From the NCBI RefSeq assembly GCF_018847975.1, contig NZ_CP072597.1:3139001-3203000 (forward strand): a stretch of 64,000 nt of DNA. Direction: 5' to 3'. A model generated the notes under the pieces. It did no database searches and was not told the DNA's origin. It was given only the letters and a program-made list of their open reading frames with translations. The position numbers were made by a program, and so were the translations under genes. How positions within the stretch are numbered: position 1 is the stretch's first letter; every line of letters starts with the position of its first letter. Positions 18,265 through 27,414 of the stretch are shown here, piece by piece. This stretch comes from Lysobacter sp. K5869 (GTDB taxonomy: Bacteria; Pseudomonadota; Gammaproteobacteria; Xanthomonadales; Xanthomonadaceae).

Positions 18265-18405
18265 ACGAACCGTCCCCTGCGACGAAACCCACCCGCACCC
18301 CCTCCCGCCCCGGCGTAGGAATCCGCCGCGCCGCCGCGTCCCGTCTCGCACGCTGCGACGATCAGCGGCTAAAGTGCCGCTTTACCCGCGCAGCCGCCGT
18401 CCGCC

Positions 18406-19818
<1,413 letters not shown>

Positions 19819-19901
19819 GCGGGCTCGCGCGGATAGCGCGATCGGGCCGCGCCGGCTGAACCGGTCTGCTCCATCGGCCTGCTCCGGCGACAAGGACGCG
19901 C

Positions 19902-19972
19902 CGCACCGATCCGGCCTGCGCCGGCGCACGAACGTTTCGCACCGACCGGTCTGCGCCGGTGTACGAACGCTC
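19902..19972. repeat. Two tandem ~35 bp repeats upstream of the beta-propeller gene
   Basis: Units 19902-19937 and 19938-19972 share CGCACCGA and CTGCGCCGG blocks and ACGAACG, with a further partial copy at 19973-19990. They lie in the 346 bp between radA and the secreted protein gene, which otherwise shows no gene. Confidence 0.7.
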
Positions 19973-20164
19973 CGCATCGGTTCGCTCCGTGCCAGCGAAC
20001 CACGTCGCGAGCGTCCGGCGCGATGAGCCGCGAACGCATCGTGCGTCCGCGTTCGCGCCAAGCCTGGGTTTCGCGTCCGCGTTCGCAGTCTGCGCAAACG
20101 GCGTGGCGATACTGGTGCGGCGACGCCAATGTCGCTTCGACACCTCATCGCAAAGGACGCACGC

Positions 20165-21535
20165 ATGAACTCCCGCATCATCTTGTCCGCCGCGCTCATG
20201 GCCATCGCCAGCGCGGCTCAGGCGCAATCCCCGGTCGTGGAATGGACTTCGCCGCGCCTGGACGGCAGCACCAGCCATTACGGCTCGTGCTGCGATCCGG
20301 TCGAAGAGAACGCGATGGCCACCGACGCCGCCGGCAACGTCTACCTGGTCGGCTACCGCCCGCTCGGCCCCGCCACGGTGTGGACGGTCAGCAAACTGTC
20401 CGCCTCCGGCGAACTGTTGTGGCAGGCCAGCAACAACGGCCCGGAGCGGCGCTTCGACTACGCCTACGCGGTGGCGGTCGACCCCAACGGCGATCCGGTG
20501 GTCACCGGCGCGTCCTCGCAAGGCGGCTGGCCCACCTTCCTCACCATCAAGTTTTCCGGCGCCGACGGCCGCCAGTTGTGGGAGCGGCGCTGGCGCGACG
20601 TGGAAGGCGGTTACGGCGCCGCCCTGGCGATCGACGCGGCCGGCGATGTGGTGGTGATCGGCACGGCGCGCAATCGGCAGATCGGCACGGACTACGCCAC
20701 GGTCAAGTACCGCGGCAGCGACGGCGAGCAGTTGTGGGCCAGCACCTACGGGCGGGTCACCAACGAAGGCGACGCGCCGGCCGCCGTGGCCCTGGACCGC
20801 AACGGCAACGTCTTCGTCACCGGCGCCTCCGGCAGTTCGCAGTTCAGCAACGTTGCCACGATCAAGTACGACGGCGCCACCGGCGCGCAGTTGTGGGTCG
20901 CGCTGTACGCGCCGAAATTGTGGGGCACTTCGGTGGCGCACTTCGGCATGGACATCGCCGTGGACAGCCAGGGCGATCCGGTGGTGACCGGCGATTCCTT
21001 CGGCGAGCGGTTCCGCGACTTCGCCACGATCAAGTACGACGGCGCCACCGGTGCGCAGCGCTGGGTCGCGCGCTTCGACGCGGGCATTTCGCGCGACGAT
21101 CAACCCAAGGCCGTGGCGATCGACGCCAACGACGACGTCTACGTCGCCGGCGCGAGCTGGTGGAACGCGCCCGAGTCGAACTGGCGGATGGCGACGGTCA
21201 AGTACTCCGGAGTCAACGGCGGCGAAGTGTGGCGCGCGATCAGCCAGTCGCCGTGGGCGAGCAAGGAAAGCGCCTACGCTCTGGCCGTGGACGCGACCGG
21301 CGTGCAGGTCGCGGGTTGGGCGACCGGCGCCGACGGCAAGTACTTCCCCGCGGCGATCGGCTACTCGCCGACGACCGGCGCGCAATGGTGGGCCGCGCCG
21401 TTCGCGCAGTCGAGTTCGGACAACACCGCGACGGTCGCGCTCAAGCCGGCCGGCGACGGCGCGCTTTACCTCGGCGTCAAGCACTACTACACGACCGACG
21501 CGCTCTTCATCAAACGCTTGCGGACGACGCCCTGA
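20165..21535 (+). CDS. Secreted beta-propeller (SBBP-like) protein
   Basis: 456 residues from ATG 20165, preceded by AAAGGA at good spacing; an upstream ATG at 20129 would put 12 residues before the signal peptide and is unlikely. The signal peptide MNSRIILSAALMAIASAAQA is clear. The mature part is a series of about seven repeats of roughly 55 residues with the pattern VTGxS...ATIKYDGATGAQLWVA, alternating with VAVDxxGNVxVTG. That is the seven-bladed SBBP/PQQ-like propeller pattern found in exported bacterial proteins. No catalytic residues are evident; a binding or structural role outside the cytoplasm is likely. A hairpin terminator follows. Confidence 0.85.
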   Translation: MNSRIILSAALMAIASAAQAQSPVVEWTSPRLDGSTSHYGSCCDPVEENAMATDAAGNVYLVGYRPLGPATVWTVSKLSASGELLWQASNNGPERRFDYAYAVAVDPNGDPVVTGASSQGGWPTFLTIKFSGADGRQLWERRWRDVEGGYGAALAIDAAGDVVVIGTARNRQIGTDYATVKYRGSDGEQLWASTYGRVTNEGDAPAAVALDRNGNVFVTGASGSSQFSNVATIKYDGATGAQLWVALYAPKLWGTSVAHFGMDIAVDSQGDPVVTGDSFGERFRDFATIKYDGATGAQRWVARFDAGISRDDQPKAVAIDANDDVYVAGASWWNAPESNWRMATVKYSGVNGGEVWRAISQSPWASKESAYALAVDATGVQVAGWATGADGKYFPAAIGYSPTTGAQWWAAPFAQSSSDNTATVALKPAGDGALYLGVKHYYTTDALFIKRLRTTP

Positions 21536-21565
21536 GCCGTCGGCCCGCGCGTTTCGTTCGCAGCG

Positions 21566-21594
21566 CCGGCAGCGGCCATCGCCGCTGCCGGTTT
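21566..21594 (+). terminator. Terminator after the beta-propeller gene
   Basis: Perfect 11 bp stem CCGGCAGCGGC / GCCGCTGCCGG with a 4 nt loop, followed by TTT, 30 bp past the stop codon. Confidence 0.75.
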
Positions 21595-21617
21595 CGGGCT
21601 TCCCGAATCGGGCCCCC

Positions 21618-21662
21618 TTGAATCAAACCTTCTCGAATCAAACCTGCTCGAATCAGGCCTTC
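21618..21662. repeat. Three tandem 15 bp repeats at the 3' end of the glutaredoxin gene
   Basis: TTGAATCAAACCTTC, TCGAATCAAACCTGC and TCGAATCAGGCCTTC follow each other directly. The last one spans the TGA stop of the minus-strand glutaredoxin gene, so the array grew out of, or into, the coding end. Confidence 0.7.
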
Positions 21663-22072
21663 TTGGCCTCGGTCTTGCCGTGCTTCTGCAGCAACTCGAC
21701 CAGCTTGGCCTCATCGAACCCACGCATGCTCTGATCGCCGATATAGATCACCGGCACGCTCTTGATCTTGAGCCCGTCGGCTTCCTTGCGCGCGACCTCG
21801 TCCTTGTCGATCACCCGCTCGACGTAGCGCACGTTGCGCTTGTCCAGCAGGTCCTTGGCCTTGTGGCAGAACGGGCAGGTCGACAAGGTGTAGAGCACGA
21901 TGTCGCCGCCGGCCTTGGCGTAGACGGCCGAATAGTCGCCCTGTTCGACGTCCACGCCGCCACCGCCGCCGCCGATCAGGCCGCTGTTGCGCACCAGATA
22001 GCCGGCGCCTACGCCCAGGCCCAAGGCCAGGGCCACGACCAGGATGGTGGTCAGGATCGACTTGAAGTTCAT
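21653..22072 (-). CDS. Membrane-anchored glutaredoxin-like protein
   Basis: 139 residues. Residues 6-27 form one transmembrane or uncleaved signal segment (ILTTILVVALALGLGVGAGY). A Gly-rich linker (GLIGGGGGG) comes next, then a glutaredoxin fold with the dithiol site C66-P-F-C69, the cis-proline loop VPVIYIG and the C-terminal GFDEAKLVELL helix. A Grx with an export or anchor sequence would face the periplasm, where it could act on disulfides of exported proteins; classical Grx are cytoplasmic and glutathione-linked. It is the nearest neighbour of a cluster of small exported Cys-rich peptides on the same strand (first one 76 bp away), so a redox link is plausible but not shown. The three 15 bp tandem repeats overlap its stop. 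Confidence 0.88.
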   Translation of the reverse strand: MNFKSILTTILVVALALGLGVGAGYLVRNSGLIGGGGGGVDVEQGDYSAVYAKAGGDIVLYTLSTCPFCHKAKDLLDKRNVRYVERVIDKDEVARKEADGLKIKSVPVIYIGDQSMRGFDEAKLVELLQKHGKTEAKKA

Positions 22073-22148
22073 TCCTTGTCCTCGGTGGATCGCAGATGGA
22101 AAAAGCCGGCGTCGGCGACGCCGGCGGTGATGAAGGCGCGGGCGGCGC

Positions 22149-22370
22149 TCAGCCGCGGCAGCCGCAGGCGTTGACGCAGGTCTGGCGCAAGCGGAAGCAG
22201 GCGGTGCCGCCGCCGTCGGCGCGGCATTGCTCGAAGCGGGCGATGCAGTCCTGCCAGCACAGCGAGCATTCTTCGGGCGTGCGGGCGGCGAAGGCGCTCA
22301 GCGAGAGCGCGAGGCCGAAGCAGAAGCCGGCCAGTGCGGCGGCATGGGCGCGGCGCGTAGCGGTCAACAT
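22149..22370 (-). CDS. Small exported cysteine-rich peptide (family member 1)
   Basis: 73 residues from ATG 22370, with GGAGG eight bases upstream; a GTG one codon earlier is possible. The signal peptide is LTATRRAHAAALAGFCFG then ALSLSAFAA, with a likely cut after AFA or AFAA. The mature part has eight Cys spaced C-x2-C-x3-C-x6-C-x8-C-x6-C-x3-C-x1-C. Cys spaced 3 and 6 apart on both sides of a short loop fit a disulfide-stapled pair of antiparallel helices. Members 2, 3, 4 and 5 in this window share the same spacing and similar signal peptides. Function unknown. It is the closest member to the membrane glutaredoxin. Confidence 0.83.
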   Translation of the reverse strand: MLTATRRAHAAALAGFCFGLALSLSAFAARTPEECSLCWQDCIARFEQCRADGGGTACFRLRQTCVNACGCRG

Positions 22371-22637
22371 CACTGTTCCTCCCTGTGCCCGTCTGTGGGC
22401 GCTGTGCGGTTATATCACCGCGCCGCGCGCGTTCCATGTCCCGTCGGCACGGCGGATGTGATGCGCGTTGCGGAATGCGGGCGCGTCGCGGGGCGCGGCG
22501 GCGTGCGTCGCCGGCGCGTCCCGCGCGCGGCCCCGGCTTACGCTGCGTTGCGGCACGGCTTTGCGCGAACGCCGCCGCGCCGCGCGACGGCCGGGGCGAA
22601 CGCGAACGCTCGCCCCGGCCGGCGTCGCGCGGTCGGA

Positions 22638-22841
22638 TCAGACCGTGCAGCCGCAGGCGCGGATGCACGCGCGCAGGTTGGTCTTGCAGAACGGATAACC
22701 GTCGGAGTTGCACTGCTCGTACTGGACGTAGCACTCGTCCGTGCACGCCTGGCAATCCTCCGCCTGAGCGAAGGCGCCGAACGAGAACGCGAGACCGAAG
22801 CCGAACGCGGCGACGGCGAAGACGCGGGTGCGCTTGAACAT
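22638..22841 (-). CDS. Small exported cysteine-rich peptide (family member 2)
   Basis: 67 residues with a strong AGGAGA site before the ATG. The signal peptide reads MFKRTRVFAVAAFGFG then LAFSFGAFAQA. The mature chain has eight Cys with spacing C-x2-C-x3-C-x6-C-x7-C-x6-C-x3-C-x1-C and the family words YEQC and ACGC. The loop between the two Cys halves is the shortest of the set. It is separated from member 1 by about 265 bp that hold no other gene that I can see, so it probably has its own promoter. Confidence 0.85.
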   Translation of the reverse strand: MFKRTRVFAVAAFGFGLAFSFGAFAQAEDCQACTDECYVQYEQCNSDGYPFCKTNLRACIRACGCTV

Positions 22842-22871
22842 GATCGAAGTCTCCTGGGATGGCGGGTCGGA

Positions 22872-23081
22872 TCAGGGCAGTCGGCAGTTGCACAGACGGC
22901 GGCATTCCGCGTACGCCGCGAGGCATTGCTCCGACGGCGTGCCGGCGGCGCGGCACGCCGAACGCTCGACCAGACAATTGCGGTAGCAGTCTTCGCAAGC
23001 GGTGGCGACGGCGCTCAGCGAAAACGCCAGCCCGAAACAGAACGCGGTGGCCGCGAGGACGCGGCGGGTGGGTTTGAACAT
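22872..23081 (-). CDS. Small exported cysteine-rich peptide (family member 3)
   Basis: 69 residues preceded by AAGGAGAGA. The signal peptide (MFKPTRRVLAATAFCFG then LAFSLSAVATA) is nearly the same as in member 2, which suggests tandem duplication. The eight mature Cys are spaced C-x2-C-x3-C-x6-C-x9-C-x6-C-x3-C-x1-C. It starts 30 bp upstream of member 2 on the same strand, so these two are likely co-transcribed, and it is divergent from the hypX-like gene. Confidence 0.85.
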   Translation of the reverse strand: MFKPTRRVLAATAFCFGLAFSLSAVATACEDCYRNCLVERSACRAAGTPSEQCLAAYAECRRLCNCRLP

Positions 23082-23301
23082 CGATCTCTCCTTGTGCGAT
23101 GGGACGAACGCTCATCGTGAGCGGGTGACGGCGGCGCCCGGCGCCGCGGGTCGCGCGCGGCGCGACGGCTCGGACCAACGCGGTGCGACGAGAGGGGCGG
23201 CCACCGCACGGCACTTTCGCGACGACTTTCTTGTGGAACGGCGATGGACGTCGAAGAAACGCAAGGCCAGCGCGAGGCGACAAGGTTTTGTGATGACCGC
23301 T

Positions 23302-23317
23302 CATGTTTATGAACATG
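23302..23317. promoter_or_regulatory. Palindrome between cysteine-rich peptide genes and hypX-like gene
   Basis: CATGTT-TATG-AACATG is a perfect 6 bp inverted repeat in an AT-richer patch, about 50 bp before the hypX-like start and 220 bp from the divergent peptide gene. It looks like an operator for a dimeric regulator; the regulator is unknown. Confidence 0.4.
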
Positions 23318-23364
23318 CATTGGCACACATTCGAGACTTCGTAGGTGGCAGGGGGGATGGATCC

Positions 23365-25104
23365 ATGTCGCTGCGCATCTTGTTTTTATGCACTGCGTTC
23401 AATGGGCTGGCTCAGCGCGCCTGGGCCGAACTCACCGAGTCGGGCCACGAGGTCGCCGTGCAGATGGCCGCCGATGCGGACACCATGCGCGCGGCGGTCG
23501 CGCGCGAACGTCCGCAACTGATCGTCGCGCCGATGCTCAAGTCGGCGATCCCCGAAGACCTCTGGACGCGCCACACCTGTTTGATCGTGCACCCGGGCAT
23601 CGTCGGCGACCGCGGGCCGTCGTCGTTGGACTGGGCGATCCTGGAAGGCGCGCCGCAATGGGGCGTCACCGTGCTGCAGGCCGCGGCCGAGATGGACGCG
23701 GGCGATATCTGGGCCAGCGCCGGTTTCGCCGTGCGCGGCGCGTCCAAGAGCGAGCTGTACCGGCACGAAGTCACCGACGCGGCGGTGCGCGCCTTGCTGC
23801 AGGCGGTGGAGCGGTTCGAGACCGGCGGCTTCGCGCCGCAGCCGCTGGATTACGCCGATCCCGACGTGCGCGGCCGCTTGCGCCCGGGCATGCGCCCGGC
23901 CGACCGCGCGCTGGACTGGGAGATGGACAACGCCGCGCTGCTGGCGCGGATCCGCTGCGGCGACAGCGCGCCGGGCGCGCGCGGCGAGATCGCCGGGCTG
24001 CGTTGTCAGGTGTTCGGCGCGCACGTCGAACCCTCGCTGCGCGGCCGTCCGGGCGAACTGCTCGGCCGCCGCGAAGGCGCGGTGTGCGTGGCCACGGGCG
24101 ACGGCGCGCTGTGGCTGAGCCATTTGCGCGACAAGGACGGGATCAAGCTGCCGGCGACCCAGACGCTGGGCGAGGCGCGCCTGCGCGGCGTGGCCGCGCG
24201 CGCGCTCAAGCCGGCGACCTCGGTGGCCGGGCGGCGCGATCACGGCTACCGTCAGATCCGCTACCGCGAAGTCGGCGCGGTCGGCTACCTGCATTTCGAT
24301 TTCTACAACGGCGCGATGTCGACCTTGCAGTGCGACCGCCTGCGCACCGCGTTCCTGCACGCGCGCCAGCGTCCGACCCGCGCCATCGCGCTGCTCGGCG
24401 GCGGCGATATCTGGTCCAACGGCATCCACCTCAACACCATCGAGGCCGCCGCCGATCCGGCGTTGGAATCGTGGCGCAACATCCTGGCGATGAACGCGTT
24501 GGTGCGCGAAATCGTGCTGACCGATTCGCATCTGGTGGTTGCGGCGATGCAGGGCAACGCCGGCGCCGGCGGCGCGATCCTGGCGCTGGCGGCCGATCAC
24601 GTCTGGGCGCGGCGCGGCGTGGTGCTCAATCCGCATTACAAGGCGATGGGCGGCTTGTACGGTTCGGAGTACTGGACCTATCTGCTGCCGCGCCGGGTCG
24701 GCGAGACCGTCGCGCAGGAACTGACCGAAGGGCTGCGTCCGATCGGCGCGCCCGCGGCCGAGCGCATCGGCCTGATTGACGCGGCCTTCGGTGCCAGCGG
24801 CGCGGATTTCCTCGCCCATGTCGAGCAGCGCGCCGAGCGTCTGGCCGAACCGGGCGCTTGCCGCAAGGCGCTGACCCTCAAGCGCCGCCGCCGCGCCGAG
24901 GACGAACGGCGCAAGCCGCTGGAAAGCTACGGCGCCGAGGAACTGGCGCATATGTACCGCAACTTCTTCGGTCCCGACCGCGCTTATCACGACGCGCGCC
25001 GCCGCTTCGTGCGCAAGCAAGCGGTGTCGCCGTGCGAGGCGGGCGAGAGCTTCGCCGCCGAACGCAGCGAAGCCAGGCCCAAGTCGGTGCGCGCGAACGC
25101 CTGA
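23365..25104 (+). CDS. hypX: HypX/HoxX-like protein (formyltransferase-crotonase fusion)
   Basis: 579 residues from ATG 23365, with a G-rich site just before; longer in-frame starts run through non-coding-looking sequence. The N-terminal half is a formyl-tetrahydrofolate-dependent transferase-like domain with the hallmark HPGIVGDRGPSSLDWAI near residues 75-91. The C-terminal half is an enoyl-CoA hydratase/crotonase domain (YLHFDFYNGAM, LLGGGDIWSNG, GNAGAGGAILALAADHVW). In NiFe-hydrogenase organisms, HypX/HoxX converts formyl-THF through formyl-CoA to the CO ligand of the active site under aerobic conditions. No hydrogenase or other hyp gene lies in the window, so either those genes are elsewhere or this orphan serves another formyl transfer. 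It is flanked on both sides by cysteine-rich peptide genes on the opposite strand. Confidence 0.88.
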   Translation: MSLRILFLCTAFNGLAQRAWAELTESGHEVAVQMAADADTMRAAVARERPQLIVAPMLKSAIPEDLWTRHTCLIVHPGIVGDRGPSSLDWAILEGAPQWGVTVLQAAAEMDAGDIWASAGFAVRGASKSELYRHEVTDAAVRALLQAVERFETGGFAPQPLDYADPDVRGRLRPGMRPADRALDWEMDNAALLARIRCGDSAPGARGEIAGLRCQVFGAHVEPSLRGRPGELLGRREGAVCVATGDGALWLSHLRDKDGIKLPATQTLGEARLRGVAARALKPATSVAGRRDHGYRQIRYREVGAVGYLHFDFYNGAMSTLQCDRLRTAFLHARQRPTRAIALLGGGDIWSNGIHLNTIEAAADPALESWRNILAMNALVREIVLTDSHLVVAAMQGNAGAGGAILALAADHVWARRGVVLNPHYKAMGGLYGSEYWTYLLPRRVGETVAQELTEGLRPIGAPAAERIGLIDAAFGASGADFLAHVEQRAERLAEPGACRKALTLKRRRRAEDERRKPLESYGAEELAHMYRNFFGPDRAYHDARRRFVRKQAVSPCEAGESFAAERSEARPKSVRANA

Positions 25105-25207
25105 GCGGACGCGCGGGCGAGGGCGTGCGCATGCGCGCGCGAGGCGGGCGGGATCATCGGAACGAAAGCGCGGCAGGCCGCAGGGCCCGGCCTGCCGCGC
25201 GCCCGGC

Positions 25208-25423
25208 TCAGGGCATCATGCAGCCGCAATCGCGGCCGCACTGGGTGAACTGCGAGGAGCAGGCCCAGCCGTCGCCGTACTGCTGCTTGCAGTCTTCGTA
25301 TTGGGCGATGCAGCGGTTCCAGCAGGTGTTGCACACGCCGGCCACCGCGCTCATCGAGAACGCGAAACCGAAAGCCATGGCGGCGAAGGCGAGCAATCCG
25401 AGCTTGCGCGAGCGGGTCTTCAT
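25208..25423 (-). CDS. Small exported cysteine-rich peptide (family member 4)
   Basis: 71 residues, with AAGGAGAGA before the ATG. The signal peptide is MKTRSRKLGLLAFAAMAFG then FAFSMSAVAG. Eight mature Cys have spacing C-x2-C-x3-C-x6-C-x9-C-x6-C-x3-C-x1-C, and the helix-like segment IAQYEDC matches YVQYEQC of member 2. It lies just past the hypX-like gene and points towards it, so it is not in an operon with members 1-3. A single REP half-unit (25523-25550) lies upstream. Confidence 0.85.
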   Translation of the reverse strand: MKTRSRKLGLLAFAAMAFGFAFSMSAVAGVCNTCWNRCIAQYEDCKQQYGDGWACSSQFTQCGRDCGCMMP

Positions 25424-25629
25424 GAAGCTCTCTCCTTAGGGCGTTCGCGCGTCCCGGAAGTGGGCGCGCGGTCGGCGGCGGCCGCCGCGAAACCGGGCGA
25501 CGCCGTGGGAGCGGGTTCGCGGTCGCGGCTTGCGCCGTTCCTACACTCGCAACGCGGCGGGAAAAAGGATCACGCGCCGGCGATGCGCCGGCGATGCGCC
25601 GGCGGCCGGCCCGAACGAAGTCCCGAAAA

Positions 25630-25659
25630 GCGAACGGGCCGGAAGTCCGGCCCGTTCGC
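25630..25659 (-). terminator. Terminator of the emr operon
   Basis: Perfect 13 bp stem GCGAACGGGCCGG / CCGGCCCGTTCGC with a 4 nt loop and TTTT behind it on the minus strand, 24 bp past the emrB stop. Confidence 0.88.
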
Positions 25660-25682
25660 ATGCTTGGATGGCGCGGCGCGGC

Positions 25683-27263
25683 TCAGTGCCCGCCGGCCGC
25701 CGCGGCGCCGCCGCCAGCCTTGGCGGTGAACGGCGGCTTGGCCAGCCACACGAACGCGGTCACCACGACGAACAGGATGCCGATCAGGTACAGCATCTCG
25801 TTGAAGCCGATCTGCGCGGCCTGCTGCGAGATCATCTGGTTCAGCGCCAGCGCGCCGCGGGTCGGATCGCCGCGGCCGAGTTGGTCGACGGTCTGCTGGA
25901 TCTGCGGATCGTAGGCGCCGATGTGCTCGGTCAGCTGCGCGTGGTGGATGGTGCTGCGCTGGTTCCAGGCCCAGGTGGTCAGCGAGGCGGCGAAGCTGCC
26001 GCCGAGCGTTCGCACGAACGTCGCCAAGCCCGAGCCCGCGGCGATCTCATGCGGCTCCAGGTCCGACAGCAGGATCGTCAGCACCGGCATGAAGAACAGC
26101 GCCACGCCCAGGCCTTGCCACAGCTGCACCAGGGCGACGTGCTGGAAGTCCACGTCGAGGTTGAAGCCCGAGCGCACGAAGCTGGTCGCCGCCATGACGA
26201 TGAACGCGCCGGTGGCGACCATGCGCAAATCGAAGCGCGCCGCGTACAGGCCCACGAACGGCGTCAGCAACACCGGCAGGATGCCGATCGGCGCGGTCGC
26301 CAAGCCCGCCCAGATCGAGGTGTAGCCCAAATTCCGCTGCAGCCACAGCGGCACCAGCAGGCCGATGGCGAAGAACGCGGAGTAGGCCACCACCATCGCC
26401 GCGGTGCCGCTGGCGAAGTTGCGGTGGCGGAACAGGCGCAGGTTGACGATCGGATCGCGCTCGGTGAGTTCCCAGATCACGAACACCGCCAGCGCGACCA
26501 CGGCGACGATGGTCAGCGCGACGATGGTGGTGGAGTTGAACCAATCCTCGTCGTTGCCCAGGTCGAGCATGATCTGCAGCGCGGCCACGCCGATCACCAG
26601 CATCGCCAGACCCATGTAGTCCATCTTCGGGTTGTCCAGCCGCTCCGGGCGGCCGCGCAACTGATTGCCGACCACGAGGCTGGCGAAGATGCCGATGGGC
26701 ACGTTGATGAAGAAGATCCACTCCCAACTGTAGTTGTCGGTGATCCAGCCGCCGAGGATCGGGCCGGCGATCGGCGCGACCACGGTCACCATCGCCAGCA
26801 GCGCGATGGCTTGCCCGCGTTTGTGCGGTGGATAGATCGAGATCAGCAGCGCCTGGGTGACCGGATACATCGGCCCGGCGACGAAGCCTTGCAGCGCGCG
26901 CGCGGCGACCAGCAGGCCCATGCTGTTGGCCAGGCCGCACAGGAAGGACGCGATCACGAACAGCATCGTCGCCCACATGAACAGCTTGCGTTCGCCGAAC
27001 TTGCGGGTGAAGAAACCGGTCAGCGGCAGCGCGATGGCGTTGCTGACGGCGAAAGAGGTGATGACCCAGGTGGCCTGATTGGCGCTGCCGCCGAGGTTGC
27101 CGGAGATGGTCGGCAGCGACACGTTGGCGATGGTGGTGTCGAGCACCTGCATGAACGAGGCCAGGGCCAGGCCCAGCGTCGTCAGCGCCATGTTCGGCGG
27201 CTTGAAAGCGGCTTGCGGCGCCGGCGGCGCGGCGGGACCGGCATTAGCGGTGGTGGCGGACAT
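25683..27263 (-). CDS. emrB: DHA2-family MFS drug efflux pump, EmrB type
   Basis: 526 residues with about 14 hydrophobic segments. It has the DHA2 marks LDTTIANVSLPTISGNLGGS in helix 1, the motif A-like FTRKFGERKLF loop and GPILGGWITDNYSWEWIFF around helices 5-6. It is a proton-driven exporter of hydrophobic compounds in the inner membrane, working with an EmrA-type adaptor and an outer membrane channel; both are encoded upstream on the same strand. The last 20 residues are Gly/Ala-rich. It is separated from emrA by 638 bp of repeated sequence, unusually far for this operon type. Confidence 0.93.
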   Translation of the reverse strand: MSATTANAGPAAPPAPQAAFKPPNMALTTLGLALASFMQVLDTTIANVSLPTISGNLGGSANQATWVITSFAVSNAIALPLTGFFTRKFGERKLFMWATMLFVIASFLCGLANSMGLLVAARALQGFVAGPMYPVTQALLISIYPPHKRGQAIALLAMVTVVAPIAGPILGGWITDNYSWEWIFFINVPIGIFASLVVGNQLRGRPERLDNPKMDYMGLAMLVIGVAALQIMLDLGNDEDWFNSTTIVALTIVAVVALAVFVIWELTERDPIVNLRLFRHRNFASGTAAMVVAYSAFFAIGLLVPLWLQRNLGYTSIWAGLATAPIGILPVLLTPFVGLYAARFDLRMVATGAFIVMAATSFVRSGFNLDVDFQHVALVQLWQGLGVALFFMPVLTILLSDLEPHEIAAGSGLATFVRTLGGSFAASLTTWAWNQRSTIHHAQLTEHIGAYDPQIQQTVDQLGRGDPTRGALALNQMISQQAAQIGFNEMLYLIGILFVVVTAFVWLAKPPFTAKAGGGAAAAGGH

Positions 27264-27414
27264 GGAACGTGCCTGTGGGTTCGGATGCCTGAAGCTTCAG
27301 GACGGGCCGCGCGGGGGCGCGGGGCCGCGAATCGCGGTGGTGCGGTGACGCGGTGGCTTGGCGGTGCGGTGGCGTGGAGGGATGGGAGCTCGGACCTGAC
27401 GGACTCTTCCTATC

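Larger units (their letters stand above)
17687..18352 (+). repeat. Right copy of the ~650 bp direct duplication
   Basis: Counterpart of 12123-12759, about 5.56 kb away. This copy carries the intact small gene and adjoins radA, which suggests that it is the original and the left copy is derived; that order is inference. The 250 bp to its left (17431-17686) hold no gene that I can see. Confidence 0.85.

Noticed and set aside
23321-23336. Sigma-54 promoter upstream of the hypX-like gene
   Set aside because: TTGGCAC gives a good -24 half, but the -12 position reads CGAG rather than TTGC at the right spacing.
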